From the NCBI RefSeq assembly GCF_042654605.1, contig NZ_JBHSGT010000020.1, positions 117,045 to 181,044 of the forward strand: a stretch of DNA of 64,000 bases, read 5' to 3'. Positions 45,484-54,264 of this stretch are shown here, piece after piece (the stretch's first letter is position 1; each line of letters starts with the position of its first letter). Source of the DNA: Enterococcus_I eurekensis. GTDB taxonomy: Bacteria; Bacillota; Bacilli; Lactobacillales; Enterococcaceae. Both the position numbers and the translations under genes were made by a program. The notes beneath the pieces were generated by a model. The model was not told the origin of the DNA. It did not search any database and saw only the letters and a list, made by a program, of their open reading frames with translations.

Positions 45484-46600
45484 CGTACTCACTCTTCTCA
45501 GGAGCATTTTTTAACAATTCAATCACTAATTGAACGGCTTTTTCCATTTCTTCAATCACAACAAGTTCTTCCGTTGTATGAATTTTGTCATAGCCAATGG
45601 AAAGATTAACACACGGTTTTCCGCCTAAATTAAAAATATTAGCGTCACTTCCCCCACCACTAATTTCACGAATAACTGGATATCTCAATAACTCAGCTGC
45701 TCGAAGAAATAATGCCATCGGCGCTTGATTATCTTCTATGTGGAAGCCTGTTGCCATTTTCTTAACGTCGATTTCAACATTTCCACCAAACATTTCGGCA
45801 GCAACTTGAAAAGCTTGTTTCATTTCTTCAATTAATTGATTCGCGACTTCTGGATCAATAGCTCGAACTTCGCCTTTAACAAGTAATTCATTCATGACAA
45901 TATTCGTTGCGTCCCCACCTTGAAGTACACCGATATTAGCGGTTGTTTTCGTATCTAAGCGACCAATTTTGATTTTTTTCAAAGCTTCTGAAAGAATAGA
46001 AACACATGATATTCCTTTTTCGGGTTCAAGTCCCGCATGTGCCGCCTTACCTAGAATTTTTACATCGTACATAAATAAAGTTGGACTAGCAATCGTGACT
46101 CTTCCAACTTCTAGCGCACTATCCAATACGTAGCCAAAATCTGATTTTACTAAAGTCATATCTAACGCAGAAGAGCCTATTAAACCAATTTCTTCACCCG
46201 GTGAGAAGACAAACTCAAAATTTCCCGTCGCAATTCCTTCTTCCCTAATCCGCTGGCAAGCTTCAATTAAAATCGCAATCCCTGCCTTATCATCCGCCCC
46301 TAAAATTGTTTCACCTTTTGAATACAAAATTCCCTCTTTTTCAACAACTTCTATCCCATTCCCTGGTATAACCGTATCTGTATGACAAGAGAAAAAGAGT
46401 GATTGTTTATTGAGTGAGCCTCGCCATGTGGAAATGATGTTATTACCACCTAATCCAGTTTTTTCCATCGAATCATCTTCAATGACATCCATCCCTATTG
46501 CCTTTAGTAAATTTACCAAATATTCATGAAGCGGTCCTTCATTTTTTGAAACGGAATCCATTTCAACAAGATTTTTAAACGTTTCAACTAATCTGTTCAT
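45476..46600 (-). CDS. M20-family PepT-like metallopeptidase
   Basis: 374-residue di-zinc exopeptidase of the PepT-like (YqjE) group. Zinc ligands appear in order: His and Asp in FSCHTDTV, Asp in LGADDKAGIA, the catalytic Glu pair in SPGEEIGL, Asp in VLDSALEVG, and a late His in YDKIHTTEEL. A dimerisation insert occupies about 180-290. The ATG at 46600 is 12 bases from GGAGG; a TTG three codons earlier is too close. First gene of a four-gene operon. Confidence 0.88.
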   Translation of the reverse strand: MNRLVETFKNLVEMDSVSKNEGPLHEYLVNLLKAIGMDVIEDDSMEKTGLGGNNIISTWRGSLNKQSLFFSCHTDTVIPGNGIEVVEKEGILYSKGETILGADDKAGIAILIEACQRIREEGIATGNFEFVFSPGEEIGLIGSSALDMTLVKSDFGYVLDSALEVGRVTIASPTLFMYDVKILGKAAHAGLEPEKGISCVSILSEALKKIKIGRLDTKTTANIGVLQGGDATNIVMNELLVKGEVRAIDPEVANQLIEEMKQAFQVAAEMFGGNVEIDVKKMATGFHIEDNQAPMALFLRAAELLRYPVIREISGGGSDANIFNLGGKPCVNLSIGYDKIHTTEELVVIEEMEKAVQLVIELLKNAPEKSEYDE

Positions 46601-47005
46601 AGCACTCAAATACCTCCATTCTCATTTTGTATCCGCTTTCATTATACTACGATTATTGTTTTTCCCCTAGCGAAAACCTATACAATCAAACAGATTGATT
46701 CGGCGGAAATCCAACAAATAAATCGCCCTAAAAATAATTCATTTATCTTTTTTTTAAAAAAAGTTTTTACTTATCCCTATCTTAATAAAAAACAATAATT
46801 TGAATAAACTCCACGCAAATCCTTGAATAATTTTCTAAATTATGACATGATTTATATAGTATAAAACCAATCAAAATCATCATAAAAAGCGGTAAACATA
46901 CATGCGATAGTTTTTTTTGAAAAATGTCTTTCGGTGGATCTATTTTATTCATATTCAACAGTAAAGATTTAATAAAAACTGGTTATTTCGAAAGGAGAAA
47001 AACAA
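46601..47005. other. AT-rich intergenic region between divergent operons
   Basis: About 400 bases with no gene. A minus-strand TATAAT at 46641-46646 probably drives the peptidase operon, with a poor -35. The right half should hold the promoter for 47006, but I see no confident pair. No repeat or RNA structure stands out. Confidence 0.5.
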
Positions 47006-47533
47006 ATGAGAAAAATATTTAGGCAATTTCAACGCTATACTTTTTTACAAGCTATTTTATATTTTATTACTGGTGGTTTAGCGCTTCTCTTTCCACAACA
47101 ATTCACTAAAGGTGTTATTTATCTGATTGCTGCTTATGTGGCATTTTTAGGTATTACAAACTTGTTCAGCGCCCTAAAAGAAAAACGGCAATACAATATT
47201 ACCGGCCTACAATTTTATTTGGGGATTTTCTTCTTAATTGCTGCTTTGGGAATTTTAGTCTTGGCAAAACCGCTCCTAACTTTAACCACAATTTTACTAG
47301 GAATCTTTATTCTAATTAATGGTGTCATGCGAGTGATACAGGCAATTGAATTCAAAAATCGTAATCAAGCTTTTCTACCATGGATTATTTACGGCTTGAT
47401 TTTAGTTATCCTTGGACTCGTTTTAATGTTTAATGCGATATCTAGCATTATGACTTTAATTGGTAGTGTGCTAATCTTTATGGGGATTTCCGAAATGATT
47501 GGTTACTTTCAATTACGAAAATTAAATGATTAA
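47006..47533 (+). CDS. HdeD-like membrane protein (DUF308), copy 2
   Basis: 175-residue six-helix protein of the same family and exact length as the product of 42796-43323, but clearly diverged (starts MRKIFRQFQRYTFLQAILYF). Conserved DUF308 repeats are IAAYVAFLGITNLFSALK, GIFILINGVMRVIQAIE and SVLIFMGISEMIGYF. AAAGGAGAAAAACAA precedes the ATG. Function unknown. Confidence 0.85.
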   Translation: MRKIFRQFQRYTFLQAILYFITGGLALLFPQQFTKGVIYLIAAYVAFLGITNLFSALKEKRQYNITGLQFYLGIFFLIAALGILVLAKPLLTLTTILLGIFILINGVMRVIQAIEFKNRNQAFLPWIIYGLILVILGLVLMFNAISSIMTLIGSVLIFMGISEMIGYFQLRKLND

Positions 47534-47627
47534 CAGTTAAAGCTTTCTTAATTTAAGGGAACTTATCTAGCAATTTGAACGTTGCTATTGTATTATTAGA
47601 GAAATGAACGTAAAAGAGGTCAAGCGG

Positions 47628-48071
47628 ATGAAAAAAATATCAGAAGATCCATCGCACCCAAGTAATGTTCCCGTCATTTTCATCTACGATCAAGCAGGAG
47701 AAATTAGTGGGAAGATTTCTATCAATGAATGGCGTACAAAAAAAGAAGAAGCTCAATTATTAAATGAACTTGAAATCAAACTGTATCGTGAATCGATTCA
47801 ATACTATACAAATCGTGAGTTTGCTAAGGCTGAAGATATCTTGTTATTCCTTATCAGTCAAACAGACTATACGCATTATGAATATGTCGAACGCTTAGCT
47901 AACTTGTATCGTCGTCAAGAAAAAACGTCAAAAGAAAAAGAACTTTTACTTAAAGCGCGTAAAAATATTGCCGCTTTCGATACTTCAGAAGCTCTTATCA
48001 AGAGGATTGATAACCGCCTCGAAAAAAATGCGATTTTTACAAAAAAAAGTCCTATCTTTCATATTTATTAA
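47628..48071 (+). CDS. hypothetical TPR-like protein
   Basis: 147-residue soluble protein I do not recognise. Start at ATG 47628 after AGAGGTCAAGCGG; an earlier ATG at 47604 lacks a ribosome site. The N-terminus is basic and polar, and residues about 55-130 form amphipathic helices spaced like tetratricopeptide repeats (FAKAEDILLFLISQTD, YVERLANLYRRQEKTSKEKE). Probably cotranscribed with the 54-residue gene 27 bases downstream. Confidence 0.7.
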   Translation: MKKISEDPSHPSNVPVIFIYDQAGEISGKISINEWRTKKEEAQLLNELEIKLYRESIQYYTNREFAKAEDILLFLISQTDYTHYEYVERLANLYRRQEKTSKEKELLLKARKNIAAFDTSEALIKRIDNRLEKNAIFTKKSPIFHIY

Positions 48072-48098
48072 ACTGACTTTCCAATTGGAGGCGTTATA

Positions 48099-48263
48099 AT
48101 GGGTGTAAAATTTCAACGTGAAGATTCTTTAGATAAAATGTTTGAAGAATTTGCAATTTTACCTGATGAATCAGATGACAAAACTAAAGAGCACGAAAAA
48201 GACATTGAGCGATTTTTAAATCCTCATCCTAAAGAAGTCAAACAAGCAGATCAAAAAAAATAA
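48099..48263 (+). CDS. small conserved-type protein, 54 residues
   Basis: Short gene below the usual size cut-off. ATG at 48099 follows TTGGAGGCGTTATA. The product begins MGVKFQREDSLDKMFEEFA, is highly charged and ends in a Lys-rich tail; helical, no membrane segment. It resembles the small SPJ_0845-type proteins of Lactobacillales in start and size, from memory only. A terminator overlaps the stop codon. Confidence 0.7.
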   Translation: MGVKFQREDSLDKMFEEFAILPDESDDKTKEHEKDIERFLNPHPKEVKQADQKK

Positions 48264-48311
48264 AGTATTGACACAAGAGCTGAAATGCTTTTGTGTCGAT
48301 ACTTTTCTTTG
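48261..48311. terminator. bidirectional terminator (small gene and ysxC)
   Basis: AAGTATTGACACAA / TTGTGTCGATACTT stem with A-rich and T-rich flanks on both sides, between convergent genes. Confidence 0.8.
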
Positions 48312-48896
48312 TTAAATCATGCGTTTTTCAATTGCTGCCCAAGCAGCCTCTTTTCCTAACTTCGTCTCAGATGAGAAAAGAATAAAATCATCATTTTTAT
48401 CAAAATCTAAAGCTTTTTTGACAATACTTTCATGCTTATTCCATTTTCCTCGTGGAATTTTATCGGCTTTGGTTGCGACAACAATGACTGGAATTTCATA
48501 ATATTTTAAAAACTGATACATTTGAATATCTTCTTCTGTCGGTTTATGTCTTAAATCGACTAATGAAATCACTGCTCGTAATTGCTCACGACTGGTTAAA
48601 TAGGTTTCAATCATCTCGCCCCATTTGGCACGCTCTGTTTTTGAAACTTTCGCATAGCCATAACCTGGAACATCGACAAAATGCAAAGCATCTTCAATTA
48701 AATAAAAATTAAGTGTTTGAGTCTTTCCTGGTTTTGAAGATGTTCGTGCTAAGTTTTTACGATTGATTAACGTATTGATAAATGATGATTTTCCAACGTT
48801 TGAACGACCAGCTAAGGCAATTTCTGGTAATTGAGTATATGGGTATTGAGCGGGTGAAACCGCACTGATGACTATTTCTGCTGAATGAACATTCAT
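48312..48896 (-). CDS. ysxC: ribosome biogenesis GTPase YsxC/EngB
   Basis: 194-residue essential GTPase of 50S assembly. P-loop GRSNVGKSSFINTLI, switch DVPGYGYAK, NKXD-type ATKADK. I use ATG 48896 (MNVHSAEIV), eight bases after AAGGAG; the GTG at 48905 is too close to it. Downstream of clpX in the same direction, the common Firmicutes order. Confidence 0.95.
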   Translation of the reverse strand: MNVHSAEIVISAVSPAQYPYTQLPEIALAGRSNVGKSSFINTLINRKNLARTSSKPGKTQTLNFYLIEDALHFVDVPGYGYAKVSKTERAKWGEMIETYLTSREQLRAVISLVDLRHKPTEEDIQMYQFLKYYEIPVIVVATKADKIPRGKWNKHESIVKKALDFDKNDDFILFSSETKLGKEAAWAAIEKRMI

Positions 48897-48935
48897 TTTC
48901 CTCACTCCTTTAAATTTTACTAAATAAACAACAGT

Positions 48936-48969
48936 AGAGCTGTGACAGATTTGTCACAGCTCTTTTTTA
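48936..48969 (+). terminator. hairpin with U-tract facing the plus strand, between clpX and ysxC
   Basis: AGAGCTGTGACA-GATT-TGTCACAGCTCT is a perfect 12-bp stem with its T-run on the plus strand, although both neighbours are on the minus strand. On the clpX-ysxC mRNA it is a stable hairpin with no U-tract. Confidence 0.75.
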
Positions 48970-50205
48970 TCCGACTTTCTTCTCGCGATAGATAATCGTT
49001 GGATGACTGCTTTGTGTTGCGGCTTCTTTTGTTATAATCACTTTTTCAATCTCTTCTTCAGATGGAATATCAAACATAATATCCATCATAATATCTTCAA
49101 TGATTGAACGTAAACCACGCGCACCGGTATTTCGTTCAATTGCTTGTTTGGCAATGACATGTAGAGCATCGTCTTCAAACTCTAAAACTGTCCCATCCAA
49201 AGCAATTAATTTCTTATATTGTTTTACCAAGGCATTTTTTGGCTCCGTTAAAATATGAACAAGATCTTGTTCTGTTAACTTATCCAGAGCAGCCATCACA
49301 GGTAAACGTCCGATGAATTCAGGGATTAAGCCAAATTTCAATAAATCTTCCGGAATAATATGTTTCATAATACTTTCATTCTCTGCAATTTTTTGATTGT
49401 TGGCACCAAAACCAATTGTTTTTTCACCCATACGGTTTTTAACGATTGTTTCAATTCCATCGAAAGCACCACCCACGATAAACAAAATATCTGTCGTATC
49501 GATTTGAATCATTTCTTGTTGTGGGTGTTTACGCCCGCCTTGTGGTGGCACACCAGCGACCGTACCTTCTAAAATTTTCAGTAAGGCTTGTTGCACACCT
49601 TCACCAGAAACATCACGAGTAATTGAAACATTTTCACCTTTACGAGCAATTTTATCAATCTCATCGATATAGATAATCCCTTTTTGGGCGCGCTCAACAT
49701 CAAAGTCTGCTGATTGTAATAATTTTAATAAAATGTTTTCAACATCATCTCCAACATATCCCGCTTCTGTTAAGCTAGTTGCATCGGCAATCGCAAATGG
49801 CACATTCAAACTACGTGCTAATGTTTGAGCTAAAAAGGTTTTACCTGATCCTGTTGGTCCAATTAAGCAAATATTACTCTTTTGCAATTCTACTTCATCT
49901 TCATCAATCTCAGCATTGACACGTTTGTAGTGGTTATAAACCGCTACCGCTAACGCGCGTTTTGCACGATCTTGACCAATAACATATTGATTTAAAGTTG
50001 CCAATAACTCTTTTGGTTTTGGCACTTCCATAAATTCAAAAGAACTTTCTTCAAAAAACTCTTCATCGAGAATATCTTTACAAAGTTCGATACATTCATC
50101 GCAAATGTAAACTCCTGGTCCAGCAACAATTTTTTTTACTTCATCTTGGGCCTTCCCACAAAATGAGCAACGTACTGGATGATTATCTTTGGTATTTTCG
50201 TACAC
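48967..50205 (-). CDS. clpX: ClpX ATPase
   Basis: 412-residue AAA+ unfoldase that feeds ClpP. N-terminal zinc domain with CSFCGK and CDEC, Walker A GPTGSGKT, Walker B GIIYIDEIDKI, pore loop GYVGDDVE region, and IGF-loop-like segment IGFG for ClpP docking, C-terminal ARGLRSIIEDIM. I prefer GTG 50205 (MYENTKDNHP), which lies eight bases after AAGGAG; the GTG at 50214 overlaps the ribosome site. Confidence 0.95.
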   Translation of the reverse strand: MYENTKDNHPVRCSFCGKAQDEVKKIVAGPGVYICDECIELCKDILDEEFFEESSFEFMEVPKPKELLATLNQYVIGQDRAKRALAVAVYNHYKRVNAEIDEDEVELQKSNICLIGPTGSGKTFLAQTLARSLNVPFAIADATSLTEAGYVGDDVENILLKLLQSADFDVERAQKGIIYIDEIDKIARKGENVSITRDVSGEGVQQALLKILEGTVAGVPPQGGRKHPQQEMIQIDTTDILFIVGGAFDGIETIVKNRMGEKTIGFGANNQKIAENESIMKHIIPEDLLKFGLIPEFIGRLPVMAALDKLTEQDLVHILTEPKNALVKQYKKLIALDGTVLEFEDDALHVIAKQAIERNTGARGLRSIIEDIMMDIMFDIPSEEEIEKVIITKEAATQSSHPTIIYREKKVG

Positions 50206-50365
50206 AGCGTTCACTCCTTGTTGTTTTGCTACATATAAACGAAAAAAGCTTCATTTAACAACCTTTGCACATTCTAACACAGTTCAATTAAAAGCAAAAG
50301 GTTTTAAGTTAGTTGGCTTAAATAATTCTAAAGATGTTAATTTAAAAAAATTATTTAAAGTTTCT

Positions 50366-50416
50366 TAGCACTAGACTATGACTCATCACTAAACACTTAT
50401 TTTATAACCTCTAGAT
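50366..50416. repeat. remnant right half of the structured intergenic repeat
   Basis: CTATGACTCATCACTAAAC followed by TATAACCTCTAGA matches the right half of the complete copy next to it; the left half is not recognisable. Confidence 0.6.
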
Positions 50417-50537
50417 TAAACGGTATAAATTAGCTGTGATTCGGTCATAAGCCAGATTCTTTTTGAAGGTAAATAACACCTTCAAACGATTCTTTGCTTA
50501 TGACTCATCACCAAATGCTAATTTTATAACCTCTAGA
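50417..50537. repeat. structured intergenic repeat, copy D
   Basis: Same design as the copies at 30648-31010: left flank AAACGGTAT, arms TTAGC/GCTAA, GTGAT/ATCAC, GTCATAAGC/GCTTATGAC, apical stem with TTTTTGAAGGT/ACCTTCAAA, conserved TCG against TC, right flank TATAACCTCT. Located after tig. Confidence 0.82.
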
Positions 50538-50540
50538 CAG

Positions 50541-50571
50541 AAAAACTGTCTGAAGACAAAGCCTCAGACAG
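50541..50571 (-). terminator. tig terminator
   Basis: Minus-strand CTGTCTGA / TCAGACAG stem followed by five T. Confidence 0.8.
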
Positions 50572-50590
50572 TTTGGTTACTGACAATTAA

Positions 50591-51874
50591 TTATTCAGCT
50601 TCAACAGCTGTAGAAGTAATTAATTCTACGGCTTTTTTCATTGTAATATCATGTTTTAACATATCTTCTGATAATACACGACGTACTTGAGCTTCTGGCA
50701 TGTTGTAGCCTTCTGCTAATTCTTTGATTTCAGCTTCGATTTCTTCAGCAGTTGCTTCAAAACCTTCTGCTTTAGCAATTGCTTCAATTACTAAGTTTGT
50801 TTTCACGCGAGTATCTGCTTCGCCTTCAAATTGTTTATGAAGATCAGCTTCTGTTGAATTTGTTAATTGGTAGTACATTTCAGGTTGGATACCTTGACGT
50901 TGCATGTTGTTTAAGAATTCATCCATTGCACGGTGTACTTCATCGTGAACCATTACGTGTGGTAATTCTAGAACTTCAGCACCTTCAACTGCTAGACGAA
51001 TTGCTGCTTCTTCAACTGCATCTTTTGCAGCTGCTTCTTTGCTTGTTTTCATTTCAGCTAAGAATTTTTCTTTTAATTCTGCTAATGTTTCAACTGAATC
51101 ATCAACATCTTTCGCAAATTCATCATCTAATTCAGGTAATTCTTTACCTTTAACTTCGTGAACCGTTACTTTGAAGATTGCTTCTTTACCAGCTAAGTCT
51201 TCTGCTTGGTAGTTTTCTGGGAATGTTACTGTTACGTCAGTTGATTCGCCAGCAGCTTTCCCTACTAATTGTTCTTCGAAACCTGGGATGAACGAACCAG
51301 AACCTAATTCTAATGAATAGTTCTCGCCTTTTCCGCCTTCGAATGCTTCTTCGCCTACGAAACCTTCAAAGTCGATAACAACAGTATCACCATCGATTGC
51401 TGCGTCTTCTTTAACGATTAATTCAGCGTGTTGTTTTTGTAAGTCAGCAATACGTGCATCCACGTCTGCTTCTGTTACTTCACGGTCTTGTTTTTCAACT
51501 GTTAAGTTTTTGTATTCACCTAATTTAACTTCAGGTTTTACAGTAACTTTCGCAGTAATTACCCAATCTTCACCTTTGTTCATGCTTTCAACATCGATTT
51601 CAGGGCGTGATACTGGATCAATTCCAGCTTCAGCAACTGCTGCATCATAGTTTGCTGGTAAAACAGCATTTAAAGCATCTTCATATAAAGCTTCTTCACC
51701 ATACATACGGTTAAATACGCTACGGCTTACTTTCCCTTTACGGAATCCCGGTACGTTTAAGTTCTTTTTAACTTTGTCAAAGGCAATTGTTAAGCCTTTT
51801 TGAATATCTTCTTGTTTAACAGAAAATGTTAATACGCCTTCATTTGTGGCTGTTTTTTCCCATTTTGCAGTCAT
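50591..51874 (-). CDS. tig: trigger factor
   Basis: 427-residue ribosome-associated chaperone and prolyl isomerase. Ribosome-docking loop GFRKGKVSR (about 42-50) in the N-terminal domain, FKBP-type domain (about 150-240, DGDTVVIDFEGFV...), and a helical C-terminal chaperone domain rich in Glu/Ala. Codon use is very biased, as expected for a highly expressed gene. Lies upstream of clpX, the common tig-clpX order. Confidence 0.96.
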   Translation of the reverse strand: MTAKWEKTATNEGVLTFSVKQEDIQKGLTIAFDKVKKNLNVPGFRKGKVSRSVFNRMYGEEALYEDALNAVLPANYDAAVAEAGIDPVSRPEIDVESMNKGEDWVITAKVTVKPEVKLGEYKNLTVEKQDREVTEADVDARIADLQKQHAELIVKEDAAIDGDTVVIDFEGFVGEEAFEGGKGENYSLELGSGSFIPGFEEQLVGKAAGESTDVTVTFPENYQAEDLAGKEAIFKVTVHEVKGKELPELDDEFAKDVDDSVETLAELKEKFLAEMKTSKEAAAKDAVEEAAIRLAVEGAEVLELPHVMVHDEVHRAMDEFLNNMQRQGIQPEMYYQLTNSTEADLHKQFEGEADTRVKTNLVIEAIAKAEGFEATAEEIEAEIKELAEGYNMPEAQVRRVLSEDMLKHDITMKKAVELITSTAVEAE

Positions 51875-51985
51875 GTGTTTCCCTCCGAATAAATAATTAA
51901 TTTACATATGAAATTGCTTCATGCATACCTTTAAATAGTACACTAACACTTGATAAAAGTAAACATTTTAAGTAAAAAATATCTT

Positions 51986-52915
51986 TTACATCAACTCTTG
52001 ATAAATTTCACGTAACTTTTGTTTTGTTTGCTGAATGTTTCTATAGTTTTTTAGTGATTCTAATGCTTTTTCGTTTCCAAACATCGACTGGTATTCTAAA
52101 CTGTAACTTTCAATCCAGCGCGGAATTTCTGACACTTCTGGTAAAAATGGATAAAGCAACGAAAAATGCGCTTGCCCTTCCATTGCGATTCCTTCTGCAA
52201 TCTGCGGGTCTTTGTTTTCCCATGCTTCTGCTGCTAACTCTAAAAACAACACCATTTGTGGTGCTTGTGGCAAAGGTAGGATTTTCGACAAATCGACCGT
52301 TTGAAGGCGTCCATCAATTGTTTTGAAAGAAAGTGTTTCCTTAACACCACATGAAACAAGCTCTTCGACAACTTTAGGTAATAAGAACGAGTTCTCGATT
52401 GTTGGCAAATACTTTTTAGTTAGATAAATAAATCGACTTAGCGAAAGGCCTTTGAGCCATGATTCCCACTTCTTACCAAAAATCGGTTGTTTTTGCTGGC
52501 CCCATTGAGCAAACAATTGCTCTTTTAGTTGCAAATCGTATTCTGCAATAAATTCTTGCGTCGTTTCCAGTTGAATTAAGTCTTTTTGTAGTTTTTCATT
52601 TGGTCGTTTTTTTAATAAACGATGAACCCACAAATATTGCTTATCTAATAGAAGTAAATGAATATATTGTTCAAAAAAATTAGGATTTGACAGATATTCC
52701 GCTTCATACTCTTGCGCATAAAAAACAGCAATTTCAAAATCACCAAGTAATCGATAAACTTCTATTAATTGTTGAACATTTTCAAATGAAGGAGCGAAAT
52801 TATAAAGCTTTTCAAAATCTTTTTTAGCCGATAAATAATCTTGAGCCAGCATTTTTCGTGTCCCGCTTGCCAAAAGTTGTGTTTCTTTATCTGGAAATGG
52901 AATCATTTCGGACAT
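51986..52915 (-). CDS. TPR-like protein of unknown function
   Basis: 309-residue soluble helical protein. The N-terminal 110 residues hold tetratricopeptide-like helix pairs (ARKMLAQDYLSAKKDFEKLY-type spacing, IEVYRLLGDFEIAVFYAQEY), followed by an unassigned helical region. Located upstream of tig in the same direction. No catalytic motif is visible. Probably the adaptor-like TPR protein seen beside tig in related genomes; function not known. Confidence 0.75.
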   Translation of the reverse strand: MSEMIPFPDKETQLLASGTRKMLAQDYLSAKKDFEKLYNFAPSFENVQQLIEVYRLLGDFEIAVFYAQEYEAEYLSNPNFFEQYIHLLLLDKQYLWVHRLLKKRPNEKLQKDLIQLETTQEFIAEYDLQLKEQLFAQWGQQKQPIFGKKWESWLKGLSLSRFIYLTKKYLPTIENSFLLPKVVEELVSCGVKETLSFKTIDGRLQTVDLSKILPLPQAPQMVLFLELAAEAWENKDPQIAEGIAMEGQAHFSLLYPFLPEVSEIPRWIESYSLEYQSMFGNEKALESLKNYRNIQQTKQKLREIYQELM

Positions 52916-52930
52916 GCTTTCACCAACTTT

Positions 52931-53215
52931 CTAATAAAGATGTTTTAAAACAATCACGGTCTCAGCTGGACCACTCGCATTATTTTTTTCAGCTTTTTCT
53001 AATAAACTATAACCTTCAAATATTTCACCATTTAATGGATCCTCAATTTGAAATACTTGCGATTGTTCAACAGTAAGACTATCGAAATCAATTTCTTGAA
53101 TGCTATCCCATCCCGTATCTAAGAAAACTTTTGTTTCATCTGTCAAATTTAGTGCTTCCATTTTTTTAAGCGCTTCTTTCAAATCACCATACGTCATTTG
53201 TTTTTTCTCATCCAT
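52931..53215 (-). CDS. hypothetical protein, 94 residues
   Basis: Small acidic soluble protein starting at ATG 53215 (MDEKKQMTYGDL) after AAAGGGG; a longer frame to 53272 has no ribosome site. It has an N-terminal helix and a predicted beta-rich C-terminal part, no known motif. It lies 15 bases upstream of the TPR protein gene, in the same direction, so the two are probably cotranscribed. Confidence 0.7.
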   Translation of the reverse strand: MDEKKQMTYGDLKEALKKMEALNLTDETKVFLDTGWDSIQEIDFDSLTVEQSQVFQIEDPLNGEIFEGYSLLEKAEKNNASGPAETVIVLKHLY

Positions 53216-53296
53216 TTTATTACCCCTTTTCTGTATCCTGTACCTTTTCCTATTGTAACGAATAACTATCAAAAAAACACAAAAAATGTTGAAAAT

Positions 53297-53956
53297 TTAG
53301 ATTTCCTCTAAACTTTCAACATCTAATAGTTCAATTTGATTACGATACATTTTTAAGTAACCTTCATCGCTTAAAAATTTCAATTTGCGTGATAACGTCT
53401 CTGGTGTCGTTCCTAAAAAAGCCGCCAATTCTTTCTTTTTCATTGGTAAGGTAAGTTGTTTATTGTTAGTGACTTTATACAAATCAATCAAATACGTCGC
53501 TAAACGTTCCTCAATTCGTTCCATCATTAAAAATTGTGACTGTTGCTCTAGACTAGTAATCTTACTTGCAGTTAATGATAGCAGCTTTAAACTTAGTTGT
53601 GGAAAGGAAACGAGTAACTTTTGAAAATCTTGTTTATTGATTATACAAATTTCACTTTTTTGCAGTGCCTCAACAAATAAATTCTCATTGATTGCACCAA
53701 AAATCGTATTTTCGCCTTCATACCCTCCAGGTTCAACTACGCGTAGTAATTGCTCCTTGCCATTAATGGATAACTGATAGACTTTCATTGCCCCACGAGC
53801 GACAATCGCTAAGCTTTCTGCACCACCGGGGACCATAATCTGTTCCCCTTTTTCAAACGTTTTATGGACCGCAACTTGATTAATTAAGCGCTGATTTTCA
53901 AGATCTAGATGGTTAAACAGTGGTACGAGCGACACACATAGATGCTCATCTGTCAT
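53297..53956 (-). CDS. Crp/Fnr-family regulator (FLP-like)
   Basis: 219-residue regulator, start at ATG 53956 after GGAGGGATGAA. An N-terminal cyclic-nucleotide-type beta barrel (about 20-115, PGGYEGENTIFGAI), a dimer helix, and a C-terminal winged helix with recognition segment KKELAAFLGTTPETLSRKLKFLSDEGY. A single Cys near the N-terminus (HLCVSLVPLF) plus another in the barrel recall the redox-sensing FLP proteins of lactic acid bacteria; the multi-Cys iron-sulfur site of true Fnr is absent. Downstream of an HMA metal-binding protein gene, with an FNR-type box in the operon promoter. Confidence 0.88.
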   Translation of the reverse strand: MTDEHLCVSLVPLFNHLDLENQRLINQVAVHKTFEKGEQIMVPGGAESLAIVARGAMKVYQLSINGKEQLLRVVEPGGYEGENTIFGAINENLFVEALQKSEICIINKQDFQKLLVSFPQLSLKLLSLTASKITSLEQQSQFLMMERIEERLATYLIDLYKVTNNKQLTLPMKKKELAAFLGTTPETLSRKLKFLSDEGYLKMYRNQIELLDVESLEEI

Positions 53957-53972
53957 TTCATCCCTCCTCAAC

Positions 53973-54194
53973 TTATTTTACTTTTGTTGATAACACGTCA
54001 AAACCGACTTCTTCAATCACTTTTACGACATCCTCAAGGGTTGTTTTTTCTGGATCAATCTCTGCCTTTACTTTACTCGCATTAAATAAAACTTTCAAGT
54101 TTTGTACACCTGCTAAACTTCCGACTGCTGTTTCAATTTTTTGTAAACAAGTCGGACAAACCAATTCTTCTAATTGTAAAATAATTTTTTGCAT
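53973..54194 (-). CDS. heavy-metal-associated (HMA) domain protein
   Basis: 73-residue ferredoxin-like HMA domain with CPTC (residues 13-16) as metal-binding pair, in ELVCPTCLQKIE. The usual MxCxxC Met is replaced by Leu-Val. CopZ-like in size, but the pairing with a Crp/Fnr regulator instead of a copper ATPase suggests another metal or a redox role. AGGAGTGGTTTAA precedes the ATG. First gene of the operon, 17 bases before the regulator gene. Confidence 0.88.
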   Translation of the reverse strand: MQKIILQLEELVCPTCLQKIETAVGSLAGVQNLKVLFNASKVKAEIDPEKTTLEDVVKVIEEVGFDVLSTKVK

Positions 54195-54237
54195 TTAAAC
54201 CACTCCTAATCCTTCTTTTGTTTCTATCTATACTTTA

Positions 54238-54243
54238 AGTATA
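54238..54243 (-). promoter_or_regulatory. -10 of the HMA-Fnr operon
   Basis: Minus-strand TATACT. Counting from it, the transcription start is near 54231 and the FNR-type box is centred near -40.5, the class II activator position. Confidence 0.6.
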
Positions 54244-54264
54244 AACATTAAACTAGGAGATTCC

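Noticed and set aside
50305..50365. Left half of a fifth repeat copy before tig
   Set aside because: AT-rich with only weak self-complementarity; it does not align with the left arms of the other copies.
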